The notes: a model not told the origin generated them from the sequence alone. 64,000 nt of DNA from Astropecten irregularis (GCA_963971285.1 OZ020252.1:15785662-15849661); one strand, 5' to 3'. Shown: positions 31,875 to 43,314, counted from the first letter of the stretch. Made by a program: numbers and translations.

Positions 31875-32410
31875 CGGCGATCCCCCAGAATACCGTACTG
31901 GGCCGCGCTCTACCAACTGAGCTATCCAGCTCTATGTCGGCGGTGTCCCCAATACACCGATCAAGTAAGCCACACCCCTTGACAAATTGACCAATTACAA
32001 CTTGTTATTTAAGGTCCGACAAATTGCCGCCATTTTGTCCGACAAAATGTTCTAAATTCTGTATTCTTTACTGCACACTTTTCGTTGAGTTTACTTTTGT
32101 TTCGTATGTACAAGGTAATTCTTTTACAAACCCGAGTTTTATCCTTAACCACGGCCAAGCGGTGTTTATATTTTCATTGTAATTTTGACTCTCGATGCCC
32201 TGGCTAAGAGGAAATGTACATTTTGGGCCTTTTCCAAAAGCAAAGCCCAACAGAGAGTGGAGCTATTGGTGGTTGAGAGTGTGCATCGCTTTGCCTGTCG
32301 GTGATTGTGACACGATGTGTGCGTGCACATTTGCGTTGTTGCTTGGACGTTGCTATGGTGGGCGTGGCCTACTGGATTGGTGTATTAATCAACTCAATTT
32401 CCCTTGTGGA
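31875..32410 (-). repeat. tRNA-like repeat S1 split by family G
   Basis: 31875-31952 is the tRNA-like half (complement GGATAGCTCAGTTGGTAGAG). 32385-32410 is the tail TCAATTTCCCTTGTGGATAT. The family G element at 31953-32384 interrupts it. Confidence 0.65.
31953..32384. repeat. TA-flanked inverted-repeat element, family G copy 2
   Basis: About 432 bp, ends TACACCGATCAAGTAAGCC and GGCCTACTGGATTGGTGTA, inserted in a tRNA-like repeat. The internal ATGGTGGGCGTGGCC block repeats the right terminus. Confidence 0.8.
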
Positions 32411-32464
32411 TATTTGATGATAATACTAGTATTCAACATATTATGCAGTATGCAGATGACTTAC

Positions 32465-32702
32465 TTGGATCACCAATGATGAATGTCTTTCGTACCAGCT
32501 TGTGATTTGGGGCTAACTGTCCGCCGGAACTTCCCGTCAGCTGGCTTAAGAAGGCCTGAATTACAGCTGATTCTGTCTGGCTAGCCTGGAAATTGACGAC
32601 TACTTTCACAAGTGCCGTAGAATCTGTCAGAGATGTGATGTCAGAAACAACGACATCTCTGAAGCTGCTGGCCAATGATGATTTACTAAAGGCATCTCCA
32701 AT
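32465..32702 (-). CDS. MUC4-like: MUC4-like exon: distal SEA domain, second half
   Basis: A 238-nt exon (phase 0-1): IGDAFSKSSLASSFRDVVV, then TDSTALVKVVVNFQAS, then APNHKLVRKTFIIGDP. Where cleavable SEA domains have G-SVVV this one reads STALVKVVV, so self-cleavage is not expected. It pairs with exon 33543-33661. Confidence 0.85.
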
Positions 32703-32751
32703 CTGGGGAACAAAATACCATAAGATTACAACAGCTACCCAAAGGGAAGTT

Positions 32752-32960
32752 AATAATAATAATAATAATAATAAACAGTTCTTATATAGCGCATATCACA
32801 AAAAGTAAATTTAAGTCTCTATGCGCTTAGGGAAAATAAGAGAGTAAATGAAACAAAAGAGTATAGACAATGGAAAATGACATACATTGGCATGCAACAA
32901 TTACTGTAATAGGTTACTAAAGTAATGAGTTTTTAAAAGACTCTTGAATGTGTTAATAAT
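32752..32960. repeat. TAATAA microsatellite with repeat tails
   Basis: (TAA)n at 32752-32774, followed by TTATATAGCGCATATCAC and again (AAT)n at 32954-32973. This looks like the tail end of a tRNA-derived repeat next to the S2 copy. Confidence 0.6.
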
Positions 32961-33310
32961 AATAATAATAATAATTTAAAAAGCACCGTTATCCCCCAGG
33001 CATGACGCTCATGGCGCAAAGAAATTATTATCCCTGGTCATCGGGCCCATTTACATTCCTGAAACCATCTCAACTCCCAGGGGAGCATACAGCCCCGGCT
33101 GCTATAAGCGCACAGAGGCTAATCAAACCACAAAGCCATCTCTACCCTCACAGGTACCCATTTACACCTGGGTGAAGAGGAGTAATATGTGACAAAGCGT
33201 CTTGCCCAAGGACGCAAGCACCATTAACCCATGGCTGGTTTCTAACCCGCAATCTGTAGATTGACCACAAGACTTTTGAGTTCAACACGGCAGACAACTA
33301 GGCCACAGCT
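32959..33310 (-). repeat. tRNA-derived repeat family S2, minus copy
   Basis: In complement: GTGGCCTAGTTGTCTGCCG (box A region), CAGATTGCGGGTTAGAAACC (box B region), CGTCCTTGGGCAAGACGC, ending in ATTATTATTATT. Confidence 0.8.
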
Positions 33311-33542
33311 TTCCACGTACGTTATAGGGACTTCCACTTCCTTACGTGTACACAAAAATATTCCCTCTATTCCTTTCAAACTTTTACAGTTAGAAAAAGC
33401 GGATCCGACTCTACAATAATACACACATACAGTCTCAGTAAATATCTGTCTTGTGATATGAAGAACTTACAATTCAATTCAATTCAAAACGGCAATACAA
33501 GTCAGGTTGTATAACGTAAGACATAAGTAGGTAATTACTTAC

Positions 33543-33661
33543 ATCCGTCTTCAGTGCATCACGATAGGTAACATAGTTTGCATTCAAATCATATCCAGCA
33601 CCGCCTACGATCAAACCGTTGATGACTTCAAATACTGCAGAAGCTTCATAGGAGAAGGCCA
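33543..33661 (-). CDS. MUC4-like: MUC4-like exon: distal SEA domain, first half
   Basis: A 119-nt exon (phase 1-0): VAFSYEASAVFEVINGLIV, then DLNANYVTYRDALKTD. Its phase and break point equal those of 23172-23284. Confidence 0.83.
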
Positions 33662-33739
33662 CTGGATAAGTAACACAAGAAAACTCAGTTATAAACAGTG
33701 GTGCTCCATGACAACTGACAAAGGGCCCGTTTGTATCAC

Positions 33740-33990
33740 GCACGAGATCACGGATCTTATTGGATTTTATCAGCAGTCAAGTCACGTACAGCAGCAGCGT
33801 TCACGCGTACTTACTTGCGTGTTGCATATAGAGTACACTCTTCGAAAGGCATTCCGGTCAAAGTTTTCTTGTTCTACAGACACGCACACATATTCAAAAT
33901 GACTGCGCCCAGGACGGCTTCTAAGCGTCTACGCACGGAGAACGCGGAGCTAGCGCTCTAGAGATAGTCATTTTAATATAGCTCTATGAT
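33740..33990. repeat. Family L element, partial copy
   Basis: It contains CACTCTTCGAAAGGCATTCC and ends GCGCTCTAGAGATAGTCAT then TATAGCTCTATG. It matches the complement of 52854-53311. Confidence 0.65.
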
Positions 33991-34055
33991 ACAACCCAAC
34001 AATACATTGATGGATTATGAAAACGTACATCAATTTCTCGGAGATGATGCATTAC

Positions 34056-34181
34056 CTGAACATTGTGAGTTTTCTTCAAAGTATCCAACCATACAGACAC
34101 ACTCAAACGTCCCAGGTAGATTTTGGCATGCTGAGTTCGTCTTGTGCATACAATTACTTACATCACTGCATTCGTTGATAT
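34056..34181 (-). CDS. MUC4-like: MUC4-like exon: calcium-binding EGF domain 14
   Basis: A 126-nt exon (phase 1-1): DINECSDVSNCMHKTNSAC, then GTFECVCMVGYFEENSQC. The DINEC start and the F/Y in the C-terminal half are the calcium-binding EGF signature. It is the last of the 14-domain EGF run before the distal SEA. Confidence 0.92.
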
Positions 34182-34265
34182 CTAGGATGCATAGGACAAT
34201 AAAACCCCACACATAATCAATATTTTGTCATCTTGACAATCCACTCATAACAAATAAAGAACACC

Positions 34266-34408
34266 CAGGGGGTGATTTCACAAAGCCCTGCAAGCGATTG
34301 TAACTCGAGTCACGAAGGATAACCCATCGTATCCTACGTAGGGTTTCAATACATCACAAGTCCTACGATCGATATTAAGTTGCGATGAGTTTGGTGAAAT
34401 CCACCCCA
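34266..34408. repeat. Short palindromic repeat family F, copy 2
   Basis: GGGGGTGATTTCACAAAGCC on the left and GGTGAAATCCACCCC on the right, with CGAAGGATAACCCATCG inside. Confidence 0.7.
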
Positions 34409-34554
34409 GGAACAACATTAATTCCACATGCATACTTTGTTTCAGCAACTATTTTCTGCAATATTTTCATTTTTGCATAATTCTATCTCCTTGACGAATA
34501 AATTAATCATAATAGATAAATTAAGGCGCCCGCTGAGAAGGAATTCGATTCACT

Positions 34555-34690
34555 CTGCTGACCCCTACCTAACTCGATAGCCTAGCGGTATGGCATCTGC
34601 ACTAGTAAGCAGGAGGTCATGGATTCGAATCCCACCCGAGCCAGCGCGTGATTGTTTCATTTGTACTCAATGTCGTTGAAGGGCAATAAA
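34555..34690 (+). repeat. tRNA-derived repeat family S3, plus copy
   Basis: GATAGCCTAGCGGTATGGC (box A) and TGGATTCGAATCCCACCC (box B). Followed by GAGCCAGCGCGTGATTG. C/G-rich tracts with GGGGGGG occur downstream at 35045-35090. Confidence 0.72.
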
Positions 34691-35218
34691 TTGTTCGCAT
34701 AATTCTATCCCCTATTTTACTCTCTTACACTGGTGTCGATTTTCTGTTCATGATTGGGGGGGATGATTGGTGATTTGGTGTCCTATGCTAGGGAGCGAAG
34801 CGGGAGAGGCTGTGGGAGGTGGGATACCCCCTCCCAAACCAAGGACTTTTTAATAAAAACAGAGTCGAAACGTCGCATTTTAGAGCATTTAAAAATGATA
34901 TTCAGAAGAATTAAACAGTATAAATTAATTGCGAAGACTAACAAAACAGCAAGGATCATATAATATTTCTATACAATAAAATTGAATGACATTCAACCTC
35001 AAAATATTGGGGGGGATGATAATACACGCCATCCCCCCCACCTCAAATATTGGGGGGGGGGATATATCCCCCCCATCCCCCCCCGGATCGACACCCATGC
35101 TCTCTTACAACGTCAATGTATTATTTTCATTAGCAGAACATTCTCAATAAATTTGTGGTGCACTGGTGCTTGAAAAAACAAGGGTCTCAAATGGGACGCG
35201 CGTTTGGAAAAGACTTAC

Positions 35219-35347
35219 CTTCACACTGGTCCATGCCATTTTTCAAATATCCAATGAGGCACAAGCATCTGTAGCTCCCATCGGTGTTATCGCAACGAGA
35301 GGCAGACGTATCGCATGAGGCCAGGTTCAAGGCGCATTCATCAATAT
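35219..35347 (-). CDS. MUC4-like: MUC4-like exon: calcium-binding EGF domain 13
   Basis: A 129-nt exon (phase 1-1): DIDECALNLASCDTSASRC, then GSYRCLCLIGYLKNGMDQC. Confidence 0.92.
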
Positions 35348-35393
35348 CTGTACAAAGGAAATTTGTATCATCAACTAAATCACAAAAAAGGGT

Positions 35394-35735
35394 TTAAAGG
35401 TAGTATCATACTTTGGTAGCATACTGACACAGAAATCTTCACAGATTTACCTATAACTTTTAGGGTATAAAGATGGTGATGGTAGAAACATACCATTAAA
35501 ATTGTTCTGCTTGAAATGCTGTATTTATCTAGAAAAGAGTCAAACCAATTTACTAAAACCAATTTTGATCAGAAATCCTGTGAAAAGATTTGAAAATACG
35601 GTGGACGTTTTTCACTGTTTTCTCAAAAAGTGGGCACGGTATGGGACTGGAAATTTCACAGATGACTGTCACTGAATCTTTCTTGATATTTTTGCCCATT
35701 AATCTGCATTTCTTAGACAAAAACCAAAGTATGAT
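35394..35735. repeat. TTAA repeat family A copy
   Basis: Starts TTAAAGGTAGTATCATAC; the right end CCAAAGTATGATTG is decayed. Confidence 0.72.
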
Positions 35736-36010
35736 TGAAATAGCCTGTCGTTGATCACATTTTATAGTAATTAATGATTTAAAACATTTGTGTGTATGCA
35801 CCAGCCATGATGCAGACTTGCATAATGGACTGATCTGGCTTTGCTCTTAAGCCCCGCCGACATGTGACAACATGTGACCAAGTTTGACCGAGGCTTTCGT
35901 GGTCACCTGTTTAAAATGCGTCCTCCTATTGGTCATTACAAACAGTTTGATTGACAGGTCGGAAGGGGCCATTGGCCAGTACCCTTGGAGACTCTATATC
36001 ATTGACTCAC

Positions 36011-36145
36011 CTGTACAATCTCGCCCTTCCACTGAGCCTGCAACAGAGATGTATCCAGTATTGCAGGTACATGTATAGCTACCATCATTGTTCATACATG
36101 AGGCTGTAGCTGCACATTCATTCCCCGACGTGCACTCATCTAGAT
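36011..36145 (-). CDS. MUC4-like: MUC4-like exon: calcium-binding EGF domain 12
   Basis: A 135-nt exon (phase 1-1): DLDECTSGNECAATASC, then GSYTCTCNTGYISVAGSVE and CTG. Confidence 0.92.
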
Positions 36146-36257
36146 CTGAGAATATTATTAAGCAAAAAGGGAAAAAAATTGTTTGAATTTATGTATACTG
36201 CTCCCAAACTATAAAATAATCTTCCTGTTTTTGTTTGGCAAGCACACTCTCTAGACC

Positions 36258-36543
36258 AGGGGCCAATTTCACGGCCCTGCTTAGCACACAAATTTTTGCT
36301 GACCATTAAATTTCCTGCTTAGCACACAAATTTGCTTACCATGAAAAGTCTGTCCTAATAAAAACAGGATGAACAACCAAATGTCCATGTGTTGTTTATC
36401 ATCACTTGTGATTGCTCTTTGGCTGTTGTTCGCTGACCATGAATATCAAATCTAATTTTCAATGGTGGTTTGTTTTATTGGGCAAGCTATTTTTGTGCTA
36501 AGCAATTTTTTTGTGCTAAGCAGCTCTATGAAATTGGCGCCTG
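36258..36543. repeat. Palindromic element, family E copy 2
   Basis: Ends GGGGCCAATTTCACGGCCC and CTATGAAATTGGCGCC. The TTTTTGTGCTAAGC block is duplicated near both ends. Confidence 0.75.
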
Positions 36544-36599
36544 ATCTGTAACAAAGTTTCTGTCTGGATATTCAGCTGGACATCTTAGATTAAACAGAA

Positions 36600-36985
36600 A
36601 CATTTCAGTAGCGGTCCTGCATAGCAAGTAGTCTGAGTACCACCTGTTCTACTCCGCGCCACACTACGTACGAACGTCTGATACATGTGTGCATTATGCA
36701 AATGTTATGCAATGCGGCACATTAGCCAATCAGATCTGTTTTGAGAACATTTCCGTCGGGATCATGACGGAGGATGTTTATTAATCAATTTCGCACTTAC
36801 ATCCATGCGGCAGCTATCTAGTCTATGTGATAGATGCACTCGCTATGTGGTATAAACCTAAGAGGTCAGTGCTGGGTTGGCTTGCATAATTAATCAGGAA
36901 ATCTGCATGCATGTGATAGACGCTCACTTGCTGTATGACGAGTGCGTCTATCACATAGACTATACAGCGACAGGATATTCTATAA
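36600..36985. repeat. Hairpin-rich repeat in intron
   Basis: GTGATAGATGCACTCGC at 36829 faces GAGTGCGTCTATCACATAG at 36940, and GTGATAGACGCTCACTTGC lies between. It is probably a foldback element; no exon was seen. Confidence 0.55.
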
Positions 36986-36993
36986 AATGTTAC

Positions 36994-37242
36994 CTTCACA
37001 GTATGTGCCGTTGCCTTGGTATCCTGCCCGACAGTTACACTGGTAACCACCATCGGAGTCCGTACACGTTGCTAGTGAGTGACAAATGTCTGGGTTCTCC
37101 TGGCACTCATTGATGTTCTCACATGATGCAAAGCCGTCACCACGATAACCATCATTGCATATGCAACGGTAGCTACCATCAGTGTCCTGACACTCACTGT
37201 TGCTCACACAAACTGTGCCGCCAGCATCACATTCATTGATGT
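36994..37242 (-). CDS. MUC4-like: MUC4-like exon: calcium-binding EGF domains 10 and 11
   Basis: A 249-nt exon (phase 1-1) holding two EGF domains: NINECDAGGTVCVSNSEC with GSYRCICNDGYRGDG, then NINECQENPDICHSLATC with GGYQCNCRAGYQGNGTYC. Loss of the intron between them has fused two modules. Confidence 0.93.
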
Positions 37243-37539
37243 CTGAAAAATAGGAGCAATTCCAATATATATATTTGCCATTAATTCAGATATTTCGCTA
37301 CAGCTTCAGGGCCGCACAATATACTGACTTATTCCAATGTGACCAGTTAGCAATGTTCTATTTGATGTAACAGGCATGTGTGGATTCAACCTGTGTACGT
37401 GTAGAGTACAATTTTGGAATTATGTCAATAAAATATTTGAATGCTTTTAAAATGATATCCTACATGTATATCTTGCTCTATGCTCAAAATCAGTAAAATT
37501 GAGAGGGCAAACTTGAACCAAATAAATGGATTGGTAGAT

Positions 37540-37720
37540 GACATGCTGTATTGATTAGGGGGCGTCCAAAAAGTACGTACTCACGAAATGCTGACTTTTG
37601 TTTACCCCCCCCTCCCCCTCTGTACGCATGGCGAACGCAATGGTCCCACCCCCCCCCCCCTTCCCACCTGTACACATACGCATTCCACATTAGGTTTTTC
37701 ACTTCTCGTGGTACCTTGCT
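37540..37720. repeat. C-rich low-complexity repeat
   Basis: GGGGCGTCCAAAAAGTACGT followed by CCCCCCCTCCCCCTC and a 14-C run. It resembles one end of a dispersed element. The rest of the intron to 38306 shows no recognised feature. Confidence 0.45.
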
Positions 37721-38306
37721 TTATCATCATTAAAATGTCAACTCACTCATGTCAACTGGACAAGATGTCCATAGATGCCACCATTTTGCATGTAGGCACC
37801 ATCTGGATTCAAAAAATTTCAAAATTATACCAATCCCCCAGGACAAGGATCACTGTTCCCCGATCATCTCAACAAAATATGGTCACCTTAGTATAGGTAT
37901 GGTTAAGATTGGATATGCCTTGGCTAAATGAGTGCAGTAAATATTAGGTAGCTATGGTAAATAATATAATTAGGTTTAACTGATCAATTTAAATTGATTT
38001 AGGCTTCCTACGTGTATATCTTAGACATTATAAATGCGCTGTATTTTTTAACGCATGACGGCGCTGTTAGGTATACAACTTTATTTACTTCCGGGGGTAT
38101 GGTCCGGTTAATTGTCAATTGAGCAGAGGTCATTTATGGACAATTTTGTCTTTTGGGATACGATAGAAGTGTATATTTTTACTACGACATGTACGAGTTG
38201 TATTCTGACACAGCGGTACACAAGAAAAAGGCATTGTCAAATGACCACCGAAAGTAATTCGAAGCGCCCTCAAGCGTTCAAAAATACCGCGCATTGGTGC
38301 ACATAC

Positions 38307-38444
38307 TTTCACAATATGTGTCGACTTCTACGTATCCTGTAGAGCAGCTGCAGTGGAAAGTGCCAACGCTATTGATGCATTGTGCATGTTGGTGGCAGCC
38401 AGGATATGATGGATGATCGATCGGCAGGGAGCATTCGTCAATAT
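38307..38444 (-). CDS. MUC4-like: MUC4-like exon: calcium-binding EGF domain 9
   Basis: A 138-nt exon (phase 1-1): DIDECSLPIDHPSYPGC, then GTFHCSCSTGYVEVDTYC. Confidence 0.9.
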
Positions 38445-38727
38445 CTGAGGAAAAATACCATTTTTATGAGTAAATGCTTGGAAATATCATATTTATTTTA
38501 CACACAAGACAACAGAATGTCCACACAGGGGTTCAACAAAAGGTATCAAACAGGAGATATTTCTATAAAGGGGAATATTTTCAAGATTGAAAATGGCCAT
38601 CAGCAGTCCAGAAAGAGTTCTTGAAGGAGGGCACGAAAGCCTCCTTGCCGCCTTTACCAAATTTTCTCTCAAAATTTCAGCTGTGCCGTACACGAGTATT
38701 TCCTTGCAATGTATTACCCCTTCCCCA

Positions 38728-39096
38728 TTAATGGTACAGTGCAGGATTGGTAACATACCCAAACAGAAATGTTCACAGATTGACGTATAACTTTCAGGGT
38801 ATGAAGATGGTGATGGTAGAAACATACCGTTAAAATATTTCCGCCTGAAATGCTGTATTTATCCAGAAATTAACAAACAAAGACCAAAAACAGTTTGGAT
38901 CTCGGGGTAAATTATGCAAAACCATTCTTTATGTTTCATAAGAAAAATTGAGTTGGGTTTTCGCTATTTTCTTGTGACTCAAATGTCCGATTTAGCTCAA
39001 ATTTTCACAGGTTTATTATTTGGTATATAAGTTTGATCAGACAAAGTGCAAGTGCTGTTCTTTGACCTTAGTACCAATCATGTATAATACCTTTAA
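38728..39096. repeat. TTAA repeat variant B copy
   Basis: Left end GGTACAGTGCAGGATTGG, right end CCAATCATGTATAATACC TTTAA. It abuts a family A copy, the two sharing one TTTAA. Confidence 0.72.
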
Positions 39097-39450
39097 AGGT
39101 AATATCATACTTTGGTTTTGGCCAAAGAAATACAGATCCATGGGCAAAAATATCAAGGATGATACAGTAACAGTCATCTGTGAAAATGTCAGTCCCATAC
39201 CTTTTGAGAAAACAGTGAAAAACGGCCACAGTATTTCTTAAGTCTTTTCTGTTTTATTTTTGATCTTTTAGAAGATCAAATAGATTTTTGGTAGTTTTTT
39301 TATACTAATTTCTGGATATATACACCATTTCAGGCGGAACAATTTTAACAGTATGTTTCTACCACCACCATCTTCATACCCTGTAAGTTATACGTAAATC
39401 TGTGAACATTTCTGTTTTGGTTTCTTACCAAAGTATGATACTACCTTTAA
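39094..39450. repeat. TTAA repeat family A, full copy
   Basis: TTAA at both ends, AAGGTAATATCATACTTTGG to CCAAAGTATGATACTACC. Confidence 0.8.
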
Positions 39451-39493
39451 ACACACTAACAAATAAATATACAAATGAAAACAATCAACACAC

Positions 39494-39622
39494 CTGAGCA
39501 ACTCCGTTGGTCATTGTTGAGAGTGTAACCATTGTTGCACACACACTCATAACCACCTGGAGTGTTCTGGCACATGGAGTTGGGGCCACATGTTGCCTCT
39601 CCATTGGTACACTCATTAATAT
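39494..39622 (-). CDS. MUC4-like: MUC4-like exon: calcium-binding EGF domain 8
   Basis: A 129-nt exon (phase 1-1): DINECTNGEATCGPNSMC, then GGYECVCNNGYTLNNDQRSC. Confidence 0.93.
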
Positions 39623-40413
39623 CTGAAATCCAATTGTATATAACAAATATACAGGGCGAGTCAAAAAGTACTTGACCGAGATTGGTGGCGTTTTTCAAAA
39701 CATACAAATGACACTCAAAAGTTCAGTAAAGTTTAAAACCAGCATTCTCTCCTGCCTTAAAAAAGAATGAAACAAATTCATCATTCCTCAGATTCCTAAA
39801 ATTTGTTAGTTCTCACCGATATTCGGTTTCACAAACTGACACAGAAGTCATTTTTCCATGGTAAACTGTAGGGACACATGTGTACATCTGCTAAAAATCG
39901 GTTTCACAAACTGACGCGCACCTCAGTGTCACTTCGTGAAACCAATTCTGTCCGTGTTATACTAGTGCTGGGCCTATGTTTTTATGTGTGTGCGTGTCAC
40001 TTCGTGAAGCCGTATTAATAACGTTTACATAATTGTTCGTTTTCACAAACTGACATGCATGTTCTCGGCTTAATTACTAGTTAATTAATACCCCGTAAAC
40101 AACTTAAAATACGTCGACTAGTAAAATGAATGAACATATTTTTGAGAGGGAAGCAAAAAAGGTCGTACTTTTTAAATTCGATTTGAAATAAGCCGGTTTA
40201 AAAAAATCGTAAACTTCAAACGGCTATATCTCAAAATATAGATAGAATTTCTTGTGTCAGTTCATGGTGTCGGTGACGATTTTAGCTGTGTACGTAGGCC
40301 CTACCATTTGCAACTTGGATTCAGACAAGCATTAATATTCCATGGAAAACTTGAGCAAAATGAGTACGGTACTTTTATTAGAATAAACATTATCTTGATT
40401 CAAATAAACAAAC

Positions 40414-40536
40414 CTTCACAAACGACTCCAGTATAACCACTATTGCAGACACAAATTTCAAGGTTGTTAGTAGTACTGGTATGGCAAACGCCATTCTCAC
40501 AGTTTGTAATAGCATTAGCACTACATGGATTGTCCG
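40414..40536 (-). CDS. MUC4-like: MUC4-like exon: EGF domain 7
   Basis: A 123-nt exon (phase 1-1): ADNPCSANAITNCENGVC, then LEICVCNSGYTGVVCEG. Unlike its neighbours it lacks the DxDEC calcium motif. The donor is gtttgt, a weaker site. Confidence 0.88.
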
Positions 40537-41229
40537 CTATGGGAAAAAAAAGGAAATAAATACATGTTGAAAGTGTGTTGTTGAATCATTATCAATCAAA
40601 TGTATACATCATTACCGTTGTTTTATGGAGAGAAATGTACAGCTGCTGAACTTGCTGAGAAAATCACACGTACGTGGTTGCCTGAGTTGAAAAGCCACTG
40701 GTTCCATTTGTTGCCCATTTATATGGTGTATTTCTCCCAAGGGCACCAACCAAGGACCACAAAGTAAACATCTTCCTTGGTAGATGATTATTAAGTGCAG
40801 AAGTACACCGGCTGACTCACTGTAGGTTATTTCCCTGTGAGTGATTTTGTTACATACACCATTGATTCTTAAGACCGTGAGACATTAAAACGACATTGCT
40901 TGGGTTCTTTGGTTGTTAAACTTATGTATGATCACCCCAAAGTTGATTTTATTCTTCAGTTGTTGCCATATGTTATAAAGTCGCCTGGAATATAAGCTGC
41001 AGGGACATTGTTTAGGGTGAGAATCAACTTATAAGCCGCGGCCAATATTCAGAAAATTTCACTACATTAAAAAAAAACGTAACCAACAAACTGCATATTT
41101 TCTTTTTTTCTTCAATTAGATCAAGTATTGGTATCTCCCCAAATTCAATTCAAGAAATTTTGTCAAATTTCATTGGGCATTGAAATACGCAGCCTGAGTA
41201 TAAGAACTGGCACTAAACGATCACTGCAC
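40537..41229. other. Intron segment without recognised repeats
   Basis: Unique-looking AT-rich intron sequence. No exon or dispersed element was recognised. Confidence 0.4.
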
Positions 41230-41436
41230 TTTTTTTTTTCTTTTAAAAGATCAAAAATAAAAGAGAAAAGACTTAAGAAATAATGTGGTCGTTTTTCACT
41301 GTTTTCTCAAAAAGTGGGCACCGTATGGGACTGAAATTTTCACAGATGACTGTTACTGTATATCCTCCTTGATAGTTTTGCCCATGAATCTGTATTTCTT
41401 TGATAAAAATCAAAGTATGATACTACCTTTAAGCAA
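41230..41436. repeat. TTAA repeat family A, right half
   Basis: AAAAGATCAAAAATAAAAGAG, CACCGTATGGGACTGAAAT and the terminus CAAAGTATGATACTACCTTT. Confidence 0.7.
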
Positions 41437-41549
41437 ATGTTGTGCTTAATCTGTCCAGGAGTGGTTAAGGATGGATATACCTTGCCTGAATGGGTGCAGT
41501 AGCTGCTAGGTAATATAATGGTTTGACTGATCAAGTTACATTGATTTAC

Positions 41550-41669
41550 CGATGCAATTTCCACTGGCGTCCTTTGTAAACTCTGCACGACACATACACT
41601 CAAATGACCCATCGTTGTTCATACAGTCCTGAGGGCAGCCATCAACATCCAGTGTACACTCGTCAACAT
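41550..41669 (-). CDS. MUC4-like: MUC4-like exon: calcium-binding EGF domain 6
   Basis: A 120-nt exon (phase 1-1): DVDECTLDVDGCPQDC, then GSFECMCRAEFTKDASGNC. The usual Gly-Tyr/Phe before the last loop is replaced by Ala-Glu-Phe. Confidence 0.92.
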
Positions 41670-42019
41670 CTACAACATAGAGGAAATATGGACACATGGT
41701 AATGATTACATGTTCAACACAAATAGTTGAGAATTGCAGGATATCACAGATATGTCCATATAAGCAATACTGAGCAAAGCCAACAGCAGTGTAAACAGGG
41801 ATGTGATTGACCAATGATAAAACATTTCTGAAAACAGCCGACAGGGAGCATAACAAGTCTGAAATCTGAAAATCTCCTATACTTTGTGTACACAGCCTAT
41901 GAGGTAAAAAATCTGAAATCCAAAACAAAAAAATCTAAAATTCAGATTTTAATCTGAGAAATCTCATCCCTGTGTAAATGGCGCCCCAATGAATATTGGA
42001 AGTCTCAATAATTGTGAAT

Positions 42020-42238
42020 ACAGCAATCCAGTAGGCCACGCCCACCATAGCAACGTCAAAACAACATTGCCCACACGATGTTAAAAATACTGTGGGCATT
42101 TTTCACTATTTTCTCAAAAAGTGGGCATCGTATGGGACTGAACATTTCACAGATGACAGTTATTGTATCTTCCTTGATATTTTTGCCCATGAATCAGAAT
42201 TTCTTTGACAAAAACCAAAGTATGATATTACCTTTAAA
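42020..42238. repeat. Family G fragment next to family A fragment
   Basis: 42025-42075 matches the G terminus (CAATCCAGTAGGCCACGCCC). From 42086 family A continues to CCAAAGTATGATATTACC and TTTAA. Confidence 0.65.
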
Positions 42239-42309
42239 ACATGGGGGGGGGGTGATTTGGAATTTTGGATTTAAGGTTAATAGGGACATTACAATCCATG
42301 TCATTATAC

Positions 42310-42558
42310 CTTCACATGTTGTTGAACCATCGCCAGCGTATCCATCTTTGCACTGGCACATGAAACTGCCGACTGTATCTGAACACACTGCATTGGTATG
42401 GCAGACTCCAGGCTGCCTGTTGCATTCATTCTCATTGTTACATACTTTGCCATTACCAAGCCAACCATTATTGCATGCGCAGTTGTACGATCCAATGCTG
42501 TTTGCACACATAGCTTCTGCATGACAATCATCAGTGCCTCTTGTGCATTCATTAACAT
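42310..42558 (-). CDS. MUC4-like: MUC4-like exon: EGF domains 4 and 5
   Basis: A 249-nt exon (phase 1-1) with two EGF domains: DVNECTRGTDDCHAEAMC with GSYNCACNNGWLGNGKVC, then NENECNRQPGVCHTNAVC with GSFMCQCKDGYAGDGSTTC. It has the same length as the two-domain exon at 36994, so a two-domain unit may have been duplicated. Confidence 0.93.
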
Positions 42559-42671
42559 CTATCAGTGACAAAGAAAAATTATACATTAGATGAAATGAGT
42601 AAAAACATACCAAGGACGGAGGCGTAGAAATAGTTTTATAAGCTTCTGTTAGCCTCCATTTTCCTTTGGTC

Positions 42672-43047
42672 TTAAAGGTATAATACATGATTGGTAAAAG
42701 TCACAGAACAGCACTCACACTTTTGTCAGATCCGGTATGTACATAAAAAATAATAAACCTGCATGTGTACATTTGAGCTCAATCGGACATCTGAGTCACA
42801 AGAATAAAATGAAAAACCCAACTCAAATATTCTTTATAAAACATAAAGAATGGTTTTGATCTTACCCCAAGATCACAAAACTGTTTTTGTTTATTGTTTT
42901 ACTGATTTCTGGATATATACACCATTTCAGGTGGAAATATTTTAACGGTATGTTTCTACCAGCACCATCTTCATACCTTGAAAGTTATACGTAAATCTGT
43001 GAACATTTCTGTTTGGGTATGTTAACAATCCTGTACCGTACCTTTAA
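42672..43047. repeat. TTAA repeat variant B, full copy
   Basis: About 376 bp between TTAA sites, left end AAGGTATAATACATGATTGG, right end AACAATCCTGTACCGTACC. It is a reference copy for the variant. Confidence 0.78.
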
Positions 43048-43148
43048 ACTTAAGTGGCCCTCTTGAAACTGTAGTTCAATAAGAAAAAATAAGTCCAGTA
43101 GCTGTATAATATCATTGAATATTCTGACATTACTTTTTGAAGACTTAC

Positions 43149-43274
43149 CCGTACATGTTGTACCACTTCCTTCATAGCCGTCATTACACACACAGCGATA
43201 TGAACCCTTGGTATTTTCACAGGCTGCATTGTCGTCACAGTTATTCGTTTCAGCAGAGCTACACTCATCAACAT
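43149..43274 (-). CDS. MUC4-like: MUC4-like exon: calcium-binding EGF domain 3
   Basis: A 126-nt exon (phase 1-1): DVDECSSAETNNCDDNAAC, then GSYRCVCNDGYEGSGTTC. Confidence 0.93.
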
Positions 43275-43314
43275 CTACACAACAAAAATTATTGAAAGAA
43301 GAATTGAGATATAA

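Noticed and set aside
33900-33960. ORF starting MTAPRTASKRLRTENAEL, also seen near 52950
   Set aside because: The similarity is explained by two copies of repeat family L; there is no sign of a protein gene around either.
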